The position numbers and the translations under genes are program-made. The notes under the pieces were generated by a model, which ran no database searches, was not told the origin of the DNA, and worked only from the letters and a program-made list of their open reading frames with translations. 64,000 nucleotides of DNA, taken from positions 5,749,001 through 5,813,000 of the forward strand of contig NZ_JACHMI010000001.1 of NCBI RefSeq assembly GCF_014207985.1, written 5' to 3'. The stretch comes from Nonomuraea rubra. Its GTDB lineage: Bacteria; Actinomycetota; Actinomycetes; Streptosporangiales; Streptosporangiaceae. Positions 59,744 to 64,000 of the stretch are shown here, in pieces (positions within the stretch are counted from its first letter, which is position 1; every line of letters begins with the position of its first letter).

Positions 59744-60028
59744 CCTGGTGCTGGGCGAGTTCTTGATTTTGCCGCGTTTGCGCTCGACGTCGGCGCCGAC
59801 GGCGACTGCCCCGGCTTCCCTCGCGACGGCGGCTGGACGGTCCGGCACGAGGGCTTCGCCCCGTGGGCATGACCACCGGTACGAAGGTCGGCCATCCGCC
59901 AAGGCAGGGCCATCGGCTGGGCACAGCGGCGCGGGTTCGACCAGCGCGACCCCCGCGTCGGGTACCACCACGGGAACGCGGCCGAGATCGGACATCGAGA
60001 CCGTACGCCCAGATGGAAGGCTGGACGC

Positions 60029-60628
60029 ATGTTTCCGGAGACTCCCGCCGCCGCGGCGGCGCTGTCGGTGGCCACCCGCTTCTACTCGCCGGCGCTGCTC
60101 AACCACTGCGTCCGCTCCTACCTGTGGGGAACGGTGTACGCCGCGGCGCACGGGATCGCCTTCGACGACGAGCTCTACTACGTTTCTGCGCTGCTCCACG
60201 ACCTCGGGCTGACGGAGGCCTTCGACAGCCATCGGCTGCCGTTCGAGGAGGCGGGAGGGCAACTGGCCTGGGTCTTCGGCGTGGCGGCCGGCTGGCCGGT
60301 GGAGCGGGCCGCCAGGGTCACCGAGATCATCACGCTGCACATGCGCGACGACGTGTCTGCGGCCACCGACCCCGAGTCCCACCTGCTGCAGGTCGCCTCA
60401 AGCTGGGAGGTGGTCGGCCGGCATCCGGAGGAGTTCCCGCCGGACGCCAGGACCGAGCTGCTCGCCCGCTACCCTCGGCTGGGATTCGGCGCGGAGTTCC
60501 TGGCGTGCTTCGAGGACCAGACGAGGCGCAAGCCGGACAGCGCCGCCGCCGCATCGGTCAGGAACGACGTCGCGGGGCGGATCGCCGCCAATCCGCTCGA
60601 AAGCCGCCCACCACCCATCAGCCGCTGA
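60029..60628 (+). CDS. HD-domain hydrolase
   Basis: A 199-residue cytoplasmic protein. The metal-binding HD pair is in YVSALLHDLGLTEAFDS (about residues 50-66). Upstream helices (RSYLWGTVYAAAHGI) and the later VTEIITLHMRD provide further His/Asp ligands. The arrangement resembles cyanamide hydratase-like HD proteins. The substrate is unknown. ATG at 60029 is the best start, though no clean RBS is seen. The 285 bases before it contain only relic-like sequence. Confidence 0.75.
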   Translation: MFPETPAAAAALSVATRFYSPALLNHCVRSYLWGTVYAAAHGIAFDDELYYVSALLHDLGLTEAFDSHRLPFEEAGGQLAWVFGVAAGWPVERAARVTEIITLHMRDDVSAATDPESHLLQVASSWEVVGRHPEEFPPDARTELLARYPRLGFGAEFLACFEDQTRRKPDSAAAASVRNDVAGRIAANPLESRPPPISR

Positions 60629-60660
60629 CGCCACCCCGGAATCCGTGGACGAGCCTCCGG

Positions 60661-60780
60661 TCAGTCAGCACCGACGGCGCGACCGCCACGCCGGGTGCCG
60701 GTCATCGCCGGGTACGGCCGCCCGGCGTCGTCCTTCAGCCCGTGCCCGGTGAAGTACAGCAAGGTCAGGCGGTGAGATCT
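60661..60780 (-). pseudogene. Fragment of a caspase-like peptidase gene
   Basis: Minus-strand reading gives SHRLTLLYFTGHGLKDDAGRPYPAM before a divergent tail and stop. LLYFTGHGLKDD is the conserved strand and catalytic-His motif of caspase-family (peptidase C14) proteins of actinobacteria. The rest of the peptidase, including the Cys, is absent. Only a relic remains. Confidence 0.45.
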
Positions 60781-60847
60781 ACGCGCCCGCCTGCGCCTGC
60801 GCCGATGACGGGCCGACCTGAGCGGGCACGTTGCTAGCCTTCGGCGT

Positions 60848-61840
60848 ATGCCGCGCCTGGTGTTCTCGGAATTGGACCTCGGTCGTGTCCGATTCGCCAT
60901 CCTGCCCTTCCAGGAAACGCTGAAAGCGGCGCGTGGCCTCGGACTGCCGAAGCCGCCGCCCGGTCTGGCCGCGTGGCGTCGTGCCAGCCGTGCGGTGTTG
61001 CCCGCGATGGCTCGGCCGGTGGTGACGCTGTGCTCGGCGCACACCCGGCATCTGCCGGACTTTCTGACGCCGCAGCCCGCCGCCGACTCGATGTCGTTCG
61101 AGGACGAACTTCACGCGGCGCTCGACGACTCATCCGCGCCGGTGCAACAGGACACGGCTGCGTTCGCCGGCGTACTGGAGACCGTTCCGGTGGTCATCGA
61201 CACGCTGCTGCACCATCCCGACCGTGCTCGGCGAACGTTGAGGCACGCTTTCACGGCGTTCCACCACGCGGTACTGGCCCCCGATTGGCCACGGCTGCAC
61301 GCCCAGTTGGCGGCGGATGTGGCCTATCGTGCCCGGCTCGCGGCACAGCATGGCCTGGACGCCATGCTCGCCACCTTGTGCCCTCCACATGTGCGTTGGG
61401 AGTATCCGCATCTGGGATTCGACGGGCCGGGCGCGCCCGATTTCGCCCTCGGCGGCCGCGGGCTGATTCTGGTGCCGAGCATGTTCCTGACCGATGGTGT
61501 GCACCGGCAGCTCAACGACCGGCAGCAGCCGATGCTCTTCTACCCGGCGCGCACGGCCGGGGCGTTCTGGCGTGACAACGGTGGACGCAGCTGGCCGGAT
61601 GGGCGTCTGGCCGGGGTGATCGGTGAGCGCCGCGCGGCGGCCTTGCGGGCTCTTGCCGATCGCCCCGGCTGCGGCACCACGGACCTCGCCACGGCGTTGG
61701 GCGTCACGCCGGCGACCGCCTCGACACATGTGGCGAACCTGCGACGTGCCGGGCTGGTCGTCACTACCCGGGCGGCACGGACGGCCCGGCACGAGCTGAC
61801 TCCGCTGGGCCGGCACCTGCTGGACGCGCACATCGGGTGA
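60848..61840 (+). CDS. Winged-helix (ArsR-like) transcriptional regulator with a long N-terminal domain
   Basis: A 330-residue protein. The first 240 residues are helical and lack a recognised enzyme motif; this layout is known from DUF5937-type regulators. The C-terminal 75 residues form a winged HTH (RAAALRALADRPGCGTTDLATALGVTPATASTHVANLRRAGLVVTTRAARTARHELTPLG). The target is unknown. ATG at 60848. Its stop is four bases from the convergent RidA-like gene. Confidence 0.8.
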   Translation: MPRLVFSELDLGRVRFAILPFQETLKAARGLGLPKPPPGLAAWRRASRAVLPAMARPVVTLCSAHTRHLPDFLTPQPAADSMSFEDELHAALDDSSAPVQQDTAAFAGVLETVPVVIDTLLHHPDRARRTLRHAFTAFHHAVLAPDWPRLHAQLAADVAYRARLAAQHGLDAMLATLCPPHVRWEYPHLGFDGPGAPDFALGGRGLILVPSMFLTDGVHRQLNDRQQPMLFYPARTAGAFWRDNGGRSWPDGRLAGVIGERRAAALRALADRPGCGTTDLATALGVTPATASTHVANLRRAGLVVTTRAARTARHELTPLGRHLLDAHIG

Positions 61841-61844
61841 CCGG

Positions 61845-62228
61845 TCATTCGACGGCGATCGCCTCGATCTCCAGCAGCCACTCCTCGGCATAGATGTCGG
61901 TGATGATGATGGTGAGAGCAGGACGGTGATCCCCGAGAATCTCCTGGCGGATGCGGCTGTTGGCTTCCCGGTACCTGCGGTCGGAGAGGTACGTCGTGAC
62001 CTTGGCGAGGTTGTGGACGCCCATGCCGGCCTCGGCCAGCACGGCGAAGACGTTCCGCCACGTCAAGCGGCACTGGGAGTCAAAGTCTCCGGGAACCACG
62101 CCCTGCCTGGCCCAGGGCACCTGGCCACTGACGAACACAGTGCGCCGGACATCGGCCACCAAGGTGCCATGCGTGTAGTTACCCATCGCGTCCGGGAGCG
62201 TCGCGGGATCGAGAGGCAAGATCTCCAT
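61845..62228 (-). CDS. RidA-family protein (atypical)
   Basis: A 127-residue YjgF/RidA fold protein. TLVADVRRTVFVSGQVPW and the AEAGMGVHNLAKVTTYLSD helix match the family. In enamine deaminases a conserved Arg lies in the strand after the P-A motif (RSxVxV); here the strand reads PALTIIITDIY without Arg, so the deaminase reaction is doubtful. ATG at 62228 is internal to a longer frame and gives the normal family length. It is 31 bases downstream of the DoxX-like gene and may be cotranscribed. Confidence 0.85.
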   Translation of the reverse strand: MEILPLDPATLPDAMGNYTHGTLVADVRRTVFVSGQVPWARQGVVPGDFDSQCRLTWRNVFAVLAEAGMGVHNLAKVTTYLSDRRYREANSRIRQEILGDHRPALTIIITDIYAEEWLLEIEAIAVE

Positions 62229-62259
62229 GGCGGCGACGATAGGGACGCGGCCACACGGG

Positions 62260-63258
62260 TCACAAATACTTCGAGGATTCATCAAATCGTTCGGAGTGGC
62301 CCAGCTGAACCGGGCGGAGCCGAGCGACGGGGACGCTGCGCAGCTCCAGCACCAGCGGCCGCCCCGTCACGAGGTCGTTCCCGGTGATCGTCAGCCGGCC
62401 CGTGCCGAGCGAGTACGTCCCGGACAGGAGCTGCTCGCCCTTGCTCAACCAGGTCCGCCAGAGCCTGATCGTGGTGGTGGCTGCATCGACCTCGAAGTGG
62501 TACGTCTGCCAGGTCTGGCCGCTGCGCAACACCGCCTGGAAGGCGCGATTGCGCTCGAAGTAGACGCGCTCGGCGGGGCCCGGCAGTCCCGGTGGCCGGA
62601 AACTGCCCGCGGTCACGTCCCAGGTCCCGTCGAGCGGCGTGGGCACGCGGTTGTTGTAGTTGGCGACGTAGAACGAGCACGAGGACGTCAGCGCGAGCAG
62701 AAGCACCAGGACACCGGCAGGCACCCAGCGGCGCCGCGTGCGAGGCGGCGGGGGAGCGCCGCCGTCCTGGCCGTTCTTCCAGGAAGCGTCCTGGCCGTTC
62801 TTCCAGAAGACCGCGGCCAGTTCTGCCCGGTGCCGCCACAGCACGTACGCGGCACAGCCGGCGCCGATCAGGGCGATCAGCATGGCGTCGAGGGCGATCG
62901 CGTACGAGAGGTCGAGCACGGCGATCCCACCGAGCAGCGGCACCGTGCCCGCGGCGCCGAGCAGAGCGGTACGGCGGAAGGCCAGCGCGACACCGAGGCC
63001 TATCTGAGCCAGCGCGATCATGTTGCCGAAGACCGGTGAATACCCGAAGTAATACCAGGTCAGCCAGAACCCGCTGACCGTGCCCAGGGGCTTGTCCAGC
63101 TCCGAGTCCAGGATGGTGAACTGGGCGCCGAAGATCTTGGCGAAGCCGTACTGCAGCAGGATCGCCACCGGGATCCACCGGCACACCAGAAAGAGGATCT
63201 GCCCCTTGTCCCGCTCGCCCGCCGGATCTTCCGTTACACCCGTCCGTTCCCCCGTCAC
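62260..63258 (-). CDS. DoxX-like membrane protein with an extracellular C-terminal domain
   Basis: A 332-residue protein. The N-terminal 150 residues have four membrane helices with a DoxX-like pattern (ILLQYGFAKIFGAQF, WLTWYYFGYSPVFGNMIALAQIGLGVALAFRRT). A basic loop with a duplicated segment (WKNGQD twice) precedes a fifth helix (WVPAGVLVLLLALTSSC). The C-terminal 130 residues are an exposed beta-rich domain (YFERNRAFQAVLRSGQTWQTYHFEVDAAT). Function unknown; DoxX-like proteins are linked to redox or respiratory membranes. Confidence 0.72.
   Translation of the reverse strand: MTGERTGVTEDPAGERDKGQILFLVCRWIPVAILLQYGFAKIFGAQFTILDSELDKPLGTVSGFWLTWYYFGYSPVFGNMIALAQIGLGVALAFRRTALLGAAGTVPLLGGIAVLDLSYAIALDAMLIALIGAGCAAYVLWRHRAELAAVFWKNGQDASWKNGQDGGAPPPPRTRRRWVPAGVLVLLLALTSSCSFYVANYNNRVPTPLDGTWDVTAGSFRPPGLPGPAERVYFERNRAFQAVLRSGQTWQTYHFEVDAATTTIRLWRTWLSKGEQLLSGTYSLGTGRLTITGNDLVTGRPLVLELRSVPVARLRPVQLGHSERFDESSKYL
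62764..62806. repeat. 24-bp direct duplication inside the DoxX-like gene
   Basis: GTCCTGGCCGTTCTTCCAG occurs at 62764-62782 and again at 62788-62806, an offset of 24 bases (eight codons). It duplicates the WKNGQD segment in the cytoplasmic loop. Identity of the 19-base core suggests a recent duplication. Confidence 0.85.
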
Positions 63259-63443
63259 GAATGGCCCTCCGTTCGGAGCCCGGTGTGGAAATCCCCCTAT
63301 GGCAAGTCTCGCCGGGCGGGTGGCCCTGATGCCGTTATGTCACCATCTCGTGATGAATTCGCCACCGGCCTCGTCGCCCGGATCGTGGGTGGACGTGCCG
63401 TCCGGGAGCCGCACGCGGTCGCGCGGGTACGCGATACCGCGCG

Positions 63444-64000
63444 TCAGCGGACCCGCACGGGCAGGGTCTGCAGCCCTCGGATGAGGGTGCTGGCGCGCCA
63501 CTGCAGGACGGGCGAGCCCAGCTCGATGGTGGAGAAGCGGCCGAGCAGCCTCCCGATGGCGATCTGCGCTTCCAGCCTGGCCAGCGGCGCGCCCACGCAG
63601 TAGTGGATGCCGTGGCCGAAGGCCAGGTGGCCGCCGCCCGGCCTGGTGATGTCGAGCCGGTCGGGGTCCGGATAGCGGTCCGGGTCGCGGTTGGCGGCCA
63701 GCAGGGAGATGAAGACGAACTCGTCCGCGGGGATCTCGATGTCGCCGACCCGGATCGCCTCGGTGGTGAAACGCAGGGTCGCGATGTTGATCGGGCCGTC
63801 GAAGCGCAGGAACTCCTCCACCGCGCCCGGCAGCAGGGACGGGTCGGCCCGCAGCATGGCCATCTGGGCGGGGTCGCCGAGCAGGGCGAGCACGCTGTTG
63901 GCGATCAGGTTGACCGTGGTCTCGTGTCCCGCCACGAGGAGCAGGAACGCCATGGACACCACTTCGTCCTGCGAGAGCCGGTCACCCTCGTCGGAGATGT
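63444..64000 (-). CDS. Cytochrome P450, 5' part beyond the window edge
   Basis: The last 185 or so residues of a P450 monooxygenase are present. The I-helix oxygen-binding motif is AGHETT, the K-helix E-x-x-R is EEFLRF, and the heme loop is FGHGIHYCVGAPLARLE with the axial Cys. The C terminus and stop at 63444 are intact. These features fit soluble bacterial P450s such as the CYP105/CYP107-like groups. The open frame runs off the window at 64000. Substrate unknown. Confidence 0.93.
   Translation of the reverse strand, partial: ISDEGDRLSQDEVVSMAFLLLVAGHETTVNLIANSVLALLGDPAQMAMLRADPSLLPGAVEEFLRFDGPINIATLRFTTEAIRVGDIEIPADEFVFISLLAANRDPDRYPDPDRLDITRPGGGHLAFGHGIHYCVGAPLARLEAQIAIGRLLGRFSTIELGSPVLQWRASTLIRGLQTLPVRVR

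Noticed and set aside
59744-60028. Protein-like snippets such as DVGADGDCPGFPRDGGWTVRHEGFAPWA and WAQRRGFDQRDPRVGYHHGN
   Set aside because: They lie in different frames with no starts or shared family; probably decayed sequence, too short to name.
1-64000. tRNA or rRNA genes, complete insertion sequences, attachment sites
   Set aside because: None were recognised by eye: no cloverleaf with CCA end, no conserved rRNA blocks, no transposase motifs with terminal repeats. A covariance-model scan would be needed to be sure.

Overview
The window is very GC-rich DNA from a filamentous actinobacterium. Codon use is strongly biased to G or C at third positions, GTG starts and ATGA/GTGA overlaps are frequent, and regulators of the TetR, GntR, LacI, HxlR and MarR/ArsR types are dense. 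The gene content fits a Streptosporangiales-type soil actinomycete (Nonomuraea-like), but that placement is inference. No rRNA, tRNA, CRISPR array, complete insertion sequence or phage module was seen. This is accessory chromosome: small catabolic and regulatory cassettes separated by gene remnants.

Layout. 1-3140: end of an iron-siderophore importer (permease tail, ATPase, binding lipoprotein) with an MFS exporter. 3214-4584: three small secreted proteins, two of them paralogues, of unknown function. 4.7-5.6 kb: gene debris. 5.6-12.6 kb: a hydroxy-acid catabolic island with a LysR regulator, a tartrate/D-malate dehydrogenase, a GntR regulator with twin operators, an MFS importer, a D-2-hydroxyacid dehydrogenase and an AtuA-like/DUF4387 pair. 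12.7-20.6 kb: a chimeric SRPBCC-LuxR remnant, a PQQ-type sugar dehydrogenase lipoprotein, an SDR, a Tat-exported beta-carbonic anhydrase, a YCII protein, a flippase-like membrane protein, hemerythrin and a ferritin-like protein. 20.7-22.8 kb: an AAA ATPase-GNAT-HTH regulator. 22.8-27.0 kb: a three-subunit molybdenum hydroxylase whose Fe-S subunit is fused to a Dabb domain. 27.2-31.7 kb: HxlR and TetR regulators with oxidoreductases and a CPBP protease.

31.7-44.9 kb is the most coherent unit: a LacI-controlled glycan-utilisation locus with two FAD oxidoreductases, a GH38-type glycosidase, a binding lipoprotein, two CUT1 permeases and a Tat-exported beta-helix protein. The first three genes are translationally coupled, and there is no ABC ATPase, so the transporter probably borrows a shared one.

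44.9-49.3 kb: HxlR/MFS, ArsR/SRPBCC-hydrolase (fused without a stop), ArsR and an STAS protein. 49.6-53 kb: small membrane and regulatory proteins. 53-57.5 kb: a two-component system with a serine hydrolase and a lipoprotein, flanked by an inverted copy of the hydrolase promoter that leads into a wrecked second hydrolase gene. 57.5-60.8 kb: dense relics (NmrA, Ser/Thr kinase-ricin, caspase-like) around a degenerate anti-sigma-type ATPase and an HD protein. 60.8-64 kb: a winged-helix regulator, RidA-like, DoxX-like and a P450 cut by the window edge.

Themes. (1) Two genes are joined in frame to the gene downstream with no stop, while the downstream gene keeps its own ribosome binding site. (2) Several regulators sit beside clear palindromic operators. 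(3) Truncated and chimeric genes record repeated deletion and inversion.
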